The notes under the pieces were generated by a model. That model saw nothing but the letters and a program-made list of their open reading frames with translations. It made no database searches and was not told the origin of the DNA. This document shows positions 42,170 to 55,445 of a stretch of DNA of 64,000 nucleotides, piece by piece; within the stretch, counting starts at the first letter, position 1; each line of letters begins with the position of its first letter. The translations under genes were made by a program, and so were the position numbers. Source of the stretch: Cannabis sativa (lineage: Eukaryota; Streptophyta; Magnoliopsida; Rosales; Cannabaceae); contig NC_083605.1 of the NCBI RefSeq assembly GCF_029168945.1, forward strand, positions 35,911,280-35,975,279, written 5' to 3'.

Positions 42170-44246
42170 TGTAATGACCGCTCTAGTAATGTGGATTAGT
42201 AAAGGCAATTAGCACTAATTTTTATTATTTTATTATTATTTGTGAATTTACTTAATTCTGGATCCCAATATTTAGAAATGAATATTAGAGTTATAATTTC
42301 TCAATTCCAGAGATTTTATTAAACTCTAGGGGTATTATTTAGCTTATATGTGTAATATGCTATTTTTGTAATTTTTTGTTCGGCGACAACGGAAAATGCG
42401 ATGGATGGCTAGATTGATCACATGGATAAGTTTAGAACCTTATTTCATAGTGGGAAATATTTTAGAAAAAATAAATTATCGGGATTGAGCGGAGTTATGG
42501 ATTTTGACCATTTTACCCCTGGCTTTAGAAATGCCCAAGTTATAGCTTTAAGGGTATTTTTGTCATTTGAAAGAAATAAAAGATAGGTGGCTGCCCTAGG
42601 TTTTTGACACCTAGCTAGGTTGATTTCAGCAAGGGAAATAGGTTTTCCCAACCATTTAATTCATTTAGTGAAATTAAGAAAAATCAAAGAATTGAAGAAC
42701 AACTCTTGTCTCCCTCTCTTTCTCTTCGAAGGCAGCTAGAACAAGGGGAAGGGGCTGTGATTTTCTTGGATTTCAGCCAAAGATTCAAGGGAAAATTCAA
42801 CTAAGGTAAGCTCTAGCAACTCTTAGCCCTAATTCTTGAATTTAAGCTTAGGTTGAGTATGTGAAATTGAGTTTCAGGGGCTGTTAGGTTTTGAAAGGTT
42901 TAGGGTTTGAATTCTAGAGTTAGTTTGAGTTAATCTAAGTCCATAGTAACTGGTTTTGATGCTTGATGTTAGTTCTAAGCAAGCTTGAGTTTTGAAACTC
43001 AAGCTTTGAGCTTTAATGACATAATTTGATTTATTGGTTTGTTCTGTGAAATACTGCCTGGATTTTATTGTTTATGCATTGTATAGGTGTACTGGAGATT
43101 TTGGTAAGGTTTGGGATTGAATTGAGTTAAGTGGGTTGCTTTTTGTATTCCCAACACAGAACCGGTCGACCGGTTCTGGGGGACCTGTGGCAACCGGTCG
43201 ACCGGTTGGTGACCCAGAACCGGATTTCCGGTTGGGAACCGGTCTGCCTGTTGGGGGAATTTCCAGAACCCTAGTTTTGGCCAATTTTGGGATATTTAGG
43301 GTATTTCCATGAGGTTTATCGATAGGGAAACTTTTAGTTTCAAGTTTAAATCCCGAAAAGTGATTTAGCGAGTCACTCATCTGTGTTACAATTATTGTGA
43401 TTAGGGCATCCATCTAGCACGAGATTTCCGTTCGTGCCTGGCCAAAGACACTTGAATTCGGAAAACAGGTAAGAACTGTGTATAATGTATGATGTGATTA
43501 TCTGAATGTGTGTATATTTGTTTATATATGCATGCTTGAATTATGTTAAGCACTACCAACACTTGTATGAATAAGTTATAGAGTGCATTGGTATAGTGAT
43601 TATTGTGGTTGTGAGTACGATACAGTGATACCAACACGGGCACGGGAAAATACTAAGGTGTGTGGTACATCACTCAGTGTTACTCAGTGTTTGGGGTAAA
43701 CCCTACCAACACTCGTACAGTGAGGTACGATGTGTATGTGGTATAGTGGTTGTACCCTGGTATTGGACGTTCATACTCATCTGTTAAGCTCTGTAAATAG
43801 GTGTATGGGCGCCTATTTACAGGTCGGAAATTATATGATATGTTGTATGCATTTCTTACTGAGTCTGTTGACTCACAGTTCTGCTTCCTTGTGTAGGTAA
43901 AGGAAAGGCGAAGGCTGAACAGGAGTGATTCTGAGCTCGGGTGAGATTGTACATGTCAAGCAGCGCGACCTGGAGTGTTCGGTCTCGGGACATCTGGGAG
44001 TTGTATTTTGAAAGTCGCTGTGCGACCTGAAAATGGTGTATTTTGAAATGTATATTTTAGAAAGTAAATTCTACAAAGTTTGAAAACGGGTTCCCAGAAT
44101 TTGTAAATATTATATTATATTACAAAGTTTAGTATTTAAAGCAAGAGTTTTAATTTGACACGTTTTTCGAGAAATTTCTTTGATTAGCAAAGATTGCACA
44201 ATATTTGAAAAAGCACTGTAGCGTGCCTTAGCATTAGGGCGTTACA
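42170..44246 (+). mobile_element. 5' LTR of Tekay/Del-type chromovirus, 2,077 bp
   Basis: Starts TGTAATGACCGC, ends GGGCGTTACA, TG...CA. Its first 736 bp recur at 58,891-59,626 with only about ten differences by eye. Two perfect 16-bp palindromes AACCGGTCGACCGGTT occur at 43,160-43,175 and 43,192-43,207, with further CCGGTT/AACCGG pieces to 43,240. It interrupts the copia protease. Confidence 0.92.
43160..43245. repeat. Palindrome cluster in chromovirus LTR
   Basis: Two identical self-complementary 16-mers AACCGGTCGACCGGTT lie 16 bp apart, followed by AACCGGATTTCCGGTT and AACCGGTCTGCC. They lie about 990 bp into the LTR. The solo LTR at 19,510 has a different but AACCGGTT-ended perfect inverted repeat at the equivalent place (about 960 bp in). 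Confidence 0.9.
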
Positions 44247-44250
44247 ATTT

Positions 44251-44268
44251 TGGTATCAGAGCCGCCAG
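44251..44268 (+). other. tRNA-Met primer-binding site of chromovirus
   Basis: TGGTATCAGAGCCGCC begins 4 bp after the LTR. TGGTATCAGAGC is the usual plant initiator tRNA-Met complement. Confidence 0.85.
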
Positions 44269-44518
44269 GTTTGTCTACCGAAGCTTGCTAAGACATGTAC
44301 AATCTTCATCAGAAAAAGCTCGGTTCACGGTTCAGTAAGCCCGTACTTGTTTAGTACTTTAAATAAATGTGAATGTGAAAGCATGTTAGGAAGCATATTA
44401 GATTTTAATTAATTATTTATAAAAAAGTGTGTTGCCTTTAAGTCTTTAAGAGCGGTGTTAAGTTTTGATCGTTGTCTAACCTGTCTGGCTTATGGATTCG
44501 CAGGCTAAGTCCTATTAA

Positions 44519-47500
44519 ATGGACGCCCCGCGAAATACAAGAAGTCAGGGTGGCATGGTTGAGACCGGAGGCGGTCAGAGGAATCCTCAAAATCCTCGTG
44601 GTCGCGGCCGTGGCCGTGGCAGAGCTCAGGGTGGTCGCCCTATAAATCCACCTCAAGCTCCTCCTGACTGGGAGCAAAGATTTGCTGAAATGCAAGATAG
44701 AATCTGCCAGCAAGATGAAGAGATTCAAAGATTGAGGCAGCAGGGTCCTCCTGCCGTGCCTCCTCAAGTGGTTCAGGCCGTTGCAGTTCCTGCGGTGCCA
44801 GCAGAACAACCTGTTGCTGGCAACCGTATGGAGCCGTTGTATGAAAGATTCCGGAAACAGGCACCTTCAGTGTTTCTGGGAGGTCCTGATGTGATGAAGG
44901 CCGAGCAATGGCTTTCGGTGATTGATCGTATTCTCAATTTTATGGGAGTGGTTGGAAATGACCGGGTGACCTGCGCTACTTTTCAGTTTCAGGAAGACGC
45001 TCTCGTGTGGTGGGAGTTGATAACCCTCAGTCGAGACGTCACGCTGATGACCTGGGAAGAATTCAAGGAGTTGTTTAACTCCAAGTATTACAATGAAGCA
45101 GTCCGCAGTGCAAAGCGGAAGGAGTTCACTGAACTAGTTCAAACTGAGGGAATGTCGGTTACAGAGTATACGACAAAGTTTGACCGTTTGGCCAAGCTTG
45201 CAATGGGGATTGTCCCAACCGACTTTAGTAAGAAAGAAAAATATTTGGCGGGTTTAAGTGCAAAGATTCGGCATGATCTAGTGATTACTACCACTGAAGC
45301 AACCACATATGCAGAGATGGTTGAAAAGGCTTTGAGACCCGAGGGGGCAGTGAAATTCCTTCAGGAGCCCCGGGTGACTCCGAGTGTTGGTGGAACCCCC
45401 ACTGTTCCTACTCCTGTTTATGGTAGGAATGGTGGTGACTCCACCACCGAGCAGAAAAGAAAAATTGTTTCGGCTTCTGGTGGTTCGGGGCAAAGTAAGC
45501 GGTTCCGTGAGAACCAAGGTAGAGGTGGGCGCCAGGGTTATTCTTACCCTGAGTGTCCACGGTGCAAGAAACATCATCCGGGAGAATTTAACCGGAAGAC
45601 ATGCTTTCTGTGTGGCATGGTGGGGCATTTCAAGAAAGATTGCCCCCAGGCAAAGAAAGAGGAGCCGAAAGCTGAGGTGAAACCGGTTCCTGCTCGAGTG
45701 TTTGCCATCACCCAAGCTGATGCTGCTACCAGTCCTTTTGTTGTGACAGGTCAGCTTCCCGTCAACAACTTATTGTTTACAGTATTATTTGACTCGGGAG
45801 CTACACGCTCATATGTAGCTACAAGAGTAATTGATCTTTTGGGAAGGCCTTGTGATATTTTAGAAAGAGGGTTTGGAACCCTAATGCCTAGCGGGGAATT
45901 GGTTATCTCTAATAGGCGCATTAGGTCTATGCCAATTAGGATCGAAGATAGGGAGTTGAGCGCTGACCTCATAGAACTGAAATTAACTGAGTTTGACATT
46001 ATACTGGGAATGGATTTTCTGTCCAAGTATTCGGCCAGTATAGATTGTAGGCGGAAAATGGTGACTTTTCAGCCGGAAGGTGAAGATCCATTTGTTTATG
46101 TTGGATTAGTTCAGGGGTCTCGGATCCCGGTTATTTCTGTGCTGAGGGCTAGAGATTTACTATGCAATGGTTGTGTAGGATTTCTAGCGGTGGTATTTGA
46201 CCCCAGCAGACCTGAAACATTTGGGCCTGAGGTAGTCAGGGTGGTAAAAGATTTTCTTGACGTGTTTCCCGAGGAGTTGTCGGGATTGCCGCCACAGCGA
46301 GAGATTGATTTTGTAATTGATTTGGCACCTGGAGTCGAACCTGTTTCTAAAGCTCCATATAGGATGGCTCCAGCAGAACTCAAGGAGCTTAAGTTGCAGC
46401 TTCAGGGAATGCTTGACATTGGGTTTATTCGACCCAGTGTATCGCCCTGGGGAGCTCCGGTTCTCTTCGTGAAAAAGAAGGATGGTTCCCTCAGAATGTG
46501 TATCGATTATCGGGAACTTAATAAGTTGACAATTAAGAATAAATACCCGTTACCCAGAATCGACGATCTGTTCGATCAGCTTCAGGGAAAGGCAGTGTTT
46601 TCGAAGATTGATTTACGATCTGGTTATCATCAACTCAGAATTCGAGAGGAGGACATACCTAAGACTGCTTTTAGAACCAGATATGGGCACTATGAGTTTC
46701 TGGTAATGTCATTCGGATTGATTAGTGCTCCTGCGGCCTTTATGGATCTCATGAATAGGGTATTCAAGGATTTCCTCGATAACTGCGTTATAGTGTTTAT
46801 CGATGACATTCTTGTATACTCTCAATCAGAAGAGGAGCACGAGCATCATCTTCGAATGGTATTACAGCGACTTAAGGATCACAAGTTGTATGCCAAGTTT
46901 AAAAAGTGCGAATTCTGGTTGTCTGAGGTATCTTTTCTGGGTCATATTGTTGGAAAGAATGAAATTATGGTTGATCCAAATAAGATAGAATCAGTGAAGA
47001 ACTAGCCGAGGCCCAAGTCTGTGACGGAAGTTCGAAGTTTTCTTGGATTAGCAGGGTATTATCGGCGTTTTGTCGAAGGATTTTCTAAACTTTCTATGCC
47101 CCTAACCGAATTGACCAAGAAAAATCAGAGATTTGTGTGGTCAGATAAGTGTGAGACAAGCTTTCAGGAGTTGAAGCAATGTTTGATAACAACTCCGGTG
47201 TTAGCTTTGCCATCAGATCAAGAGAAATTTATGGTGTACTGTGATGCATCCAGACAGGGTCTGGGATGTGTTCTGATGCAAGCTGACAGAGTCATAGCCT
47301 ATGCCTCTCGTTAATTGAAAGATTATGAGCAGCGTTACCCAACTCATGATTTAGAGCTCGCTGCTGTGGTTTTTGCTTTAAAGATATGGCGACATTATCT
47401 TTACGGTGAAAAGTGTGAAATTTATACAGATCATAAGAGTCTTAAATACTTTTTCACCCAGAAAGATCTGAATATGAGGCAGAGAAGATGGTTGGAGTTG

Positions 47501-47576
47501 GTTAAAGATTATGATTGTAAAATACTGTATCACCCCGGGAAAGCCAATGTTGTGGCCGATGCTTTAAGCAGAAAAG
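44519..47576 (+). pseudogene. Chromovirus gag-protease-RT-RNase H (5' part of polyprotein)
   Basis: One long frame of 828 codons from ATG 44,519, then the same frame past two single nonsense codons (TAG 47,003-47,005, TAA 47,312-47,314). Order: gag with Gly/Arg-rich N-terminus and retrotransposon-gag core (about 120-270), zinc knuckle [14 protein letters not shown] (from ~362), protease with [10 protein letters not shown] (Asp ~425), and RT with [19 protein letters not shown] and FIDDILVYS (Asp 762-763). After the first stop come the TEVRSFLGLAGYYRRFV connection and RNase H (YCDASRQGLG...YTDHKSL), ending VVADALSRK, where another retroelement is inserted (47,577). Both stops are single transitions from Trp and Gln codons. 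This is an otherwise well-kept, fairly young element, inactive as it stands. Confidence 0.92.
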
Positions 47577-49435
47577 TGTTGGGTTTTATGCCCTAAATAA
47601 AACTCATTTCATATAATCAGATTTACTTATTAATAAAGATCAGAAATAACATTTTATGTTGCATGGTTCACATAATTTATTTCATGATTATATGTATATA
47701 ATGTATGAATTCTTTTTTAAGTCCAGAACATATGAGTTGGTTAAAGATTATAGTGTTGTCAGCACAGTGGAACATAATCTTTATTATATGTTCAAAAATT
47801 TATTCCCTGATTTGTCAGAACACTGAATTTAGACTGACATGGTATAATCAGCGATAGGTATTCTTACACCTTGGAAAAGTGTTATGTCCTTTCCAGGACA
47901 TTAGCAAAGTTTACCAGTATCAGATGTATGGAGTATACATCGGAAGGGACCGATATTGAACTTTGATTAGATATGTTAAAATTTACCGTAATATCTATTC
48001 AATTCAATATCACCTGTTGATCCTAGATCACATGATCGAAATCCTGATATGGTTAGGTTCAATCTCAAGAGTGTTATTCGTGTTCTTTGATTTGTTAAGT
48101 TAAGCCTACTTTTGGGTTAGGGTGATACTTACATTTTGGGAACACGGTAGTGCAATTGAGTGGGAGCGCTAACATAAATATGGAATCTATAGCTTCTATT
48201 TGGCAAATAGAAGTAAAGGATGATTTCCTTCGAGCTTAACCAAACGAAGATAAATGGTGGAGATCTCATTTCACTTAGGTGAAATATCATTTATACAGGG
48301 TTAAGTGTTTTAAGGATAAAATACATTGTAGGGTGTGACGGTAATTTAATCCCTGTACAGTGTAAATCATCTATATAGAGGATCATTGATCACATTAGGG
48401 TTATAACAATGGATAACTAATGATGTGTCTATATCGTGGAACATATAGAGCGTTTCTATATGACTGAGAGTGCAATTCCAAGTTCTAAGTGTGGATTCAA
48501 TGAGGAATTAATAAGTTAGCGAATTTACTTAGTAAATTCGGTTCGACTTATTGGAAGCTCGGTTATATAGACCCATGGTCCCCATACTAGTTGAGACCAT
48601 ACTGCTTGTAAGACTCAGTTAATTGATTTTAATTAATCAATTAAAATTCTAAAAGTTAGACTATGTCTACTTTATGAATTTTCACTAAGCAAGGGTAAAA
48701 CAGTAAATAGAGAGTTTAAAGGGTATATTTATTAATTGGGAAACTTTGATTAGTTTTTATTAATAAATAAAATAAATGACAATATATTATTTAATAATTA
48801 ATTATAGTTATTAAATAATTAGATTTGACATTTATGAAGTTGAAAGAGAGAATTGGCAATTTTGAGAAAATGAGAAACTAGAAATGATGAAATAGGAAAG
48901 TTTGAAAAGTGGAAGGATTTGTTTTCCTCAATGAATGGCCGGCCACTAAATGCTTCTATTTCTCATTTTATTTTTCAATTTTAAATGCCAAATAATTCAA
49001 CTTTAACCCTATGTGGTATTCTATAAATAGAAGGTAAAGGCTTCAGGTTTGAGATACACACTTTACAGTTTATTCTCTCAAACACTATGAAACCGCCACT
49101 CTATTTCTTTCTTCTCTGTTTTTCGAATTCCCTTGAGTGATGAGTAGTGCCCACACACATCAAGTGGTACCTCAATCATAGTATGGAAGACTATGGAAAT
49201 TCTACATCAAAGAAGGAGAAAAGAAGATCCAGGTTCAGATCTTGGTGATGCTCTGCTACAGAAAGGAATCAAGGGCTAGAGATCTGAACAGAAGGATTCA
49301 TATTATTTCGCTGCACCCACTGTAAGGTTTTCTAACTTTATATGTGTTTATTTTCATTGTTTTAGAATTCATATTAGGTTGTTAATCCAACATACTTGTT
49401 AGTAAATCTAGATCTTGGTAAAATAATTTCCAACA
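47577..49435 (+). mobile_element. 5' LTR of inserted element
   Basis: TGTTGGGTTTTATGCCC...AATAATTTCCAACA. The reverse-oriented LTRs at 4,920-6,807 and 62,583-64,000 belong to the same family. Differences from the 3' LTR are sparse, on the order of 1-1.5% by eye, and almost all are transitions. Confidence 0.93.
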
Positions 49436-49437
49436 AC

Positions 49438-49450
49438 TGGTATCAGAGCC
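49438..49450 (+). other. tRNA-Met primer-binding site of inserted element
   Basis: TGGTATCAGAGCC two bases after the LTR end CCAACA. Confidence 0.85.
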
Positions 49451-52400
49451 ATGGTAATGATTTACTTTCATGTAATATGAATTAAAACGATGATTGCATG
49501 TTTCTGTATTGATTTGGATGGTTTCATGTTGGTTTATGTGTTGTTTGATGAATGTTGATGTTGTACAGTTTCGTTTTCCATGAAAAATATTTTTTCGATT
49601 TTTTAAAATATTTTATTTGGATTCCTTGTGAAAAATTAAGCAATTTTGTTTTTTACGGAACTCGATTCCGATAAAAATTGAGAAAGATATGAATTTTGGA
49701 AGATTGGAAATCATGGTTGCTGCATGCAGCCTATCCTGGCAGTTCCCCACAAATTGCGAATTTTTGAGGTTTTTTCCCCAAAAATCTAATTTTTTCATGG
49801 GATTGTTTCCCAAATTTATGTTTCCAATTTTAAATATTTTCAATTTGGAATTTTTCCGATTTTTAAATATTTCTATTTTGGAATGTTTCCAATTTTAAAT
49901 ATTTCCTATTATGGTCAGATTTAAAAATTTGTTAAGTTCTTTAATATTTATTTATTATTTAATTATAAGATTAGATACTTTGATATTTAAGATATTTTAA
50001 ATTAAAAGATAACTTTGCCTTTTTATTTAAAATATTATATTAAAATTATCTTATATGGCAAATTAAATAATTAATAAATTTGAAATTAACACAGATTTTT
50101 TTATAGATATACTTACCATAATGTTGTTCAAATTTAAAAATTTGTTATTTTGTTAAATATTTAATTATTTATAAATTATAAGTTTAAAAATGATATTTTT
50201 TCTATATATATATATATCATTTTTTTCCTTATTAGAAATTTATAAATCATATCTTAAATATTTAAATAACATAGATATTTTTGTAGAGATTTGAATATTG
50301 CTTAATTTGAGATATTTTGACATATAATTATGGTAATTATTATTCAGTTATTGTTTTATTCCTAAAATAATAATTATCCAACCAAATCTATTTTAAAATT
50401 GGTTTATTTTATTAAATTATAAGATCTGAAAGTGATATTGAAGATTCTTTCCTTTCAAATCATTGATCTTATTAGATATTTAATTTAATTTGATTCAAAT
50501 AAACCTAGATATTTTAAAATTAGTTTCCTTTATTTGGTTAGTTTAAGAATAATAATTTAATTATATTAATATCTTAATTCACATCTGTTACATGGACAAT
50601 GTTTGTTTATTTATATTGTTTATTCGAAACTTTTTTAACAAACCTATTATTTATATGATCTAAATTGTTATGATTAACTTGTTGACAGATCCTATGATCT
50701 GATTTTAATCATAGTCCAATTGACGATAGATCTTATAAATAATTTGTAGCAGGTAAATTTTGTACTTCTTTCATCTGTGTAAACCTAGTAACATGATAGG
50801 GCCCATCCAAATCATTTAACATGTGTGAGCCTATATGTTTGCTTTTGGGCTTAGATGCATATAGGAAGCCCATTTAAGTTTTTACTAAGTAAATGGACTA
50901 GGTTGCTAAAATAAATTTTGACATAAGGAAATTTATTTAGGTCCAATTATATTTGGGCATATTCAATGAATAACAATTGTTTATTTTAAGGTTAAATTCC
51001 TCTCTTTTGGGCCTTGTGTGAGAGTTGGGGGCCATAGAAGTGGGTACGACATACTGAACCCAGCTCCCCCTCACATGAACTACCCCAATTGTGAAGGCTC
51101 ATTTGCCTTATTTAAATAATTGTATTAGGTTAATTATATTAGTCTAACCTAATTAAAATTGAATTAGCAACGTAATTAACTTTTAAAATATATGAAATTT
51201 ATTTTTCATTGTAATATTTTAAAGTTAATTTTAGAAAAACACTTAGTCAATGATATATTCTAGATAGTTATTTCTAGTACTAGTTATTATTTCTAATATT
51301 AAATAGGAAAATATCATTGATTGTGAAATTAATTGTCTCATAATTAATTTTGGTACAATCTAAGTTTAGAATATTTTCCTAGTATTAAACTAGAATTAAT
51401 AATTAAGTTTCCTCTTTACTTAATTATTTATTTCTTGAATTTAATACATTTAATTAAATTGAAAATTTCAATATATAAGTTGATTTTCATCATGATACTT
51501 TAATATTGTCATTTTCATGTTATTTAATTAAAGTTGAAAATTATTTTAAGTTTGGAATCTTATTTCAGAATAACTTAAGTTTGAATAATTTTCAGAATAT
51601 ATTTTATTTTATTTTATTAATCATTTCCCAAAATTTCGAAATTGCATTTCTTTAATGCAGAAATTTCAAATTTTATTTGAAAAATAGATTAAAGTTGAAA
51701 ATTATTTATTTAATTTTGGACCAACTTAAATCACTGACTTTTTCATTTAATGGTCAATTAAAATAAATGAACTAAAATATATTATAATTAGAAATTAGAT
51801 TAATTAGTCTATGAAAGTCTAGATAGATATTATCTGTTTTGCTTGAAGTATTTTTCTAGTGTATTTAATTAAATAGAAAATTAATATTTAAGTTGATTTT
51901 TTAATCATGATACTTAAATATTTGAAATTTTTCTTGGATATTTAATTAAATAGGAAAATTATATTTTTTTTGTTGAAAATTAATTTTTATTAATTTTGGG
52001 CCAACATAAAATTAAGGTAATTTTCAAGGATTTATTTTTATTTTATTTTAAAGCATTTTCGAAATGCAATATATATTTATAGAAAATTAAATTCGAGTTG
52101 TAAATTAATTTAAATTAATTTTGAAACAACTTAAATTGAATAATTTTCTAAATATTTATGGAAATTATTACTAAGATGGAAATAATTCATTTTATTTTCA
52201 TATTCATCTAAGTATAATTTATAAATATTAAATTAAAATTTATATTTGGAATTTTTCATTCTAAATTGGAAATTTTAATTAAATAAATATATATTTAAAA
52301 TAAATGGATTAAAATAAATATTAGAAGAAAATACAACCCTTCATTAAATAATGAGCTTTATTATTATAAGGATATTCGATCTCCATTGTTGGTTTTACAT

Positions 52401-53499
52401 AGCTATTGTTTTAGTGAGTAATCCTCCCTAATGGAGGAACGTTCATTAGCAAGTTAGCACCGTTTAATCTCGAAAGATAAGTAATCTTGTAAGTTTTTTA
52501 TATAGTTTATGCTCACCCTAATGGTGGCGACTGTATAAGACTTGTAAGAATATGAAACAATGGTGGAAGCTCATAAGATAGAATAGCCTTGACTCTCGCC
52601 TAAATGGGACAACGCGGATTTCAATCTTGATCGAATAAAAGGTTGCTAGAATGTTTGACATTTTAGATGAGCTGACAACTCTATTCAATGGATGGTAGCT
52701 TTGACTCTCGCCTAAACGGGACACTGATATCAGTTTGTTGAAAACCTTGGAAATTATTTAGGATTGTATGTTTTAGTATTTTCACTTGTCATTCCTACTT
52801 GCTATGTGCTTCATAATTTCTGAATTGTGTATGAATTTGTATTGAACCATGTTGTTTTCTGTTATTAAATTGTAGTTTAATTTCGAATCTTCATTGTTGG
52901 TCTAACTTGATTTGTTTTTCTAATGAGATAAATCCCTAATGGATTTTCACCATTAGACTAACATAATAGTGTTAGATCTCGAAAGATAAATATTGTATAT
53001 GCAACATCTAGCTGTTCATTAATTGATGACACCTTAGACTAGTGTTTTACAATATGAAACAAGAAGATTGTATAAATAAGATTACTTTGACTCTCGCTAA
53101 TCGAAGCATCGTTGGATTCTTATTTAAAACGAAATTATCCTAATTCCTCTTAGCTTATTCATTTCGAATTAGCTTAATGACATATCATTGGATGAATGGT
53201 CTATAAATCATATAAAGTCTTATTTTCTCTTAAGAAATTAGATGACGCATATGATTATATTCCCGGAATTCTATCCCAAAATGATATAAATCCTCAATCT
53301 TAGATATCTCCTACTTGTATAGGCAAATCATAGAGTTAGATTAGTAGTGGTGGTCCAAGAAAGAATTACTAATGATACAGTTACACTTTCACAAGTGTTT
53401 AATAACCATTTTCTTTCAATGGATTCAAACTGTATGAGTTTAGTATTCTGTGACCAGAATCCACTTGCACTATTCTAAGAACTCTTTGATGTAACTAAA
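49451..53499 (+). other. 4-kb non-coding internal region of inserted element
   Basis: Where gag should lie there is very AT-rich DNA without an open frame above 70 codons. Short reiterated phrases occur: TTTCCAATTTTAAATATTT variants near 49,820-49,900, and TTGACTCTCGCCTAAA.GGGACA at 52,589 and 52,700 with a weaker copy at 53,086, next to CCCTAATGGA and ATCTCGAAAGATAA phrases used twice. No zinc knuckle was found. Confidence 0.6.
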
Positions 53500-55445
53500 G
53501 TAAGTCATCAAAAGATACAACCACATATTTTATAAATCTATGGCATTTGTATCTTGTTCATAGTGGTTTTGACAAGATCATTCTCTGCAAAGAGTTAATA
53601 TGCCTATATCCACTGAAATTAAGTTCATCTCATTCGCAGATGGATGTACATTCAGGGGTGGATATGAGTTTTTCGTTGTATTCTTAAAACGATCACTCTA
53701 GATTTTACCTTACGCAAAATAAATTTGAAATGTTTGAAAAATTTCATGAATTTTTAGCAATGGTGAAGGTAAGTGGTTAAAGATCTTGCGAACTGATAGG
53801 GGTGGAGAAAAAGTTAGTAGATATGCAGTTCAAAGATCATTAATTTGATTTTTGAATTATATCCAAACTTACCTCCCCAGAAATTCGAGTTGCATATTGA
53901 TGATTAGTTACTAGTCGTTGCCTAAATCCTTCTATGGAAATAAAATTTCAGAATGATGCAATGGTTGTATACTTAATGTAAATCATTATTAGATTCATGG
54001 ATGACCTAATCGAAATCTTAAGAAAAGCTAGAACTGCTAACCCTGGTTTGCATGTTTGTTAGCTATTCTAAGTGATTAGGGGTGGAGCATCCCATAGTCA
54101 TTAGATAAGAAAGTGTTTGTTTAAACAAATACCACTTTTTCTAAGAAAATGACTAAGTCTGAAAATAAAGTAGCAAATAAAGGAGATATTTTTTTCTTGA
54201 TTCCATAAGTGTTCTATCATCTTATTCGTTACAAGATGATCCCACTGCCTCTGTTGTCTTAACACAACCGAAGAGGTCAATACCATTTAGTTTTCTTTGA
54301 CATAGTTCACGGTACCTTGTTGTAGTGGGAGAGTTTCTAGGAACTCAACTTCTTATGACTTGGAAGACACTAGTGATTAAAATCCATTGTGAGTTTAAAC
54401 AAGTAATGGATTGTCAAGATAAGAAACTAAGAAGAAAGCCAAGAGAACTATGGTTTGATCCATTCACATGGAGTAACCTAAAGTTTTCTATTACAAGGAC
54501 ATGAAAGGAAATTTTCGTTAATGAGTCTATTCAATGGACTTAACAAAACTTCCTGTTCCTAGTATTATAGGTTTGAGTTTATCTAAACCTATGGCTTGTG
54601 GTATACCTGGAAATTACTTACTCTAATGCAAGCATGAGATGCTGATGCATTTTCTTTCCGATGGAAATCTATGGAAGCTTCACAACTTCTTAGATATAGA
54701 TTTTATTTATCTAAGGAAAAGTCTCAACTATTCCAGAAAAGATAAAGCCATGAAAGAATTCCTTAAATCAACAGTGAGAGGTCTCAGATATGCTTTAGTA
54801 TGCCTTAGACCAGACACCTGCTGTTGAGTGGGAGTAATGAGTAGATATCAGATTAATCCAGGAGAAGAACATTGGAAGACAATCAAGTAAATCTTAAGAT
54901 TAAGAAGAGGAACTATATGTTAGTCAATAAGGGTGGTTTTGAAACTCTTAGACTACACCACATCAGATTTTGAGACTTGCCTGTGTGCTAGAAAGTCTGC
55001 TGATGAGATGGTGATTACTCTGGGGGTGGAGTAGTGATTTTGGAGAAGTGTAAAAACCTATCTGAAATATCTTAGTCTACCAGAAAGAGACTGAATGTTA
55101 AAAGTTGCAGGAAAGATACTTATTCAGTCTAAGGAAAGTTTTATACTTTTGTGGCACTGTTCCAACTTGCCTTAACTACTAGGGTTACTTCCTGAATAAC
55201 CAAGAAGTAGTTGCCCAAAAGTATAGAATCTAGTATCCCAAGAGAGTAGACATATAGAGAGGAATTTCACAATATCAAGGATTTTGTGATTAAGGGAAAG
55301 TAATAGTGGAGAAAAGGTTGTGTTTGATTCAACCTGTCAGATCCTATTACGAGGAGTTTACTACTATTACACTTGATTAGTATATCAAGGTGTTAATGAT
55401 TATTTGAAATGCACTTTTTGTTTTATATTAGTGCAAGTGGGAGTT
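53500..55445 (+). pseudogene. Ruined copia integrase-RT-RNase H in inserted element
   Basis: Recognisable scraps in pol order: pre-integrase/integrase around 53,560-53,830 (RGGYEFFVVF, then DHSRF and FEKFHEF in another frame, then LKILRTDRGGE in a third, the block around the second catalytic Asp); C-terminal RT around 54,767-54,950 (VRGLRYALVCLRPDTC, then SRYQINPGEEHW); and RNase H around 55,190-55,330 (QEVVAQ...HIERKFHNI). Stops and frame changes occur every few dozen codons. The YVDD box is not found. The polypurine GCAAGTGGGAG before 55,446 is intact. Confidence 0.8.

Noticed and set aside
45278..45715. 145-codon minus-strand ORF in chromovirus gag
   Set aside because: Shadow of the long gag-pol frame, with no recognisable domain.
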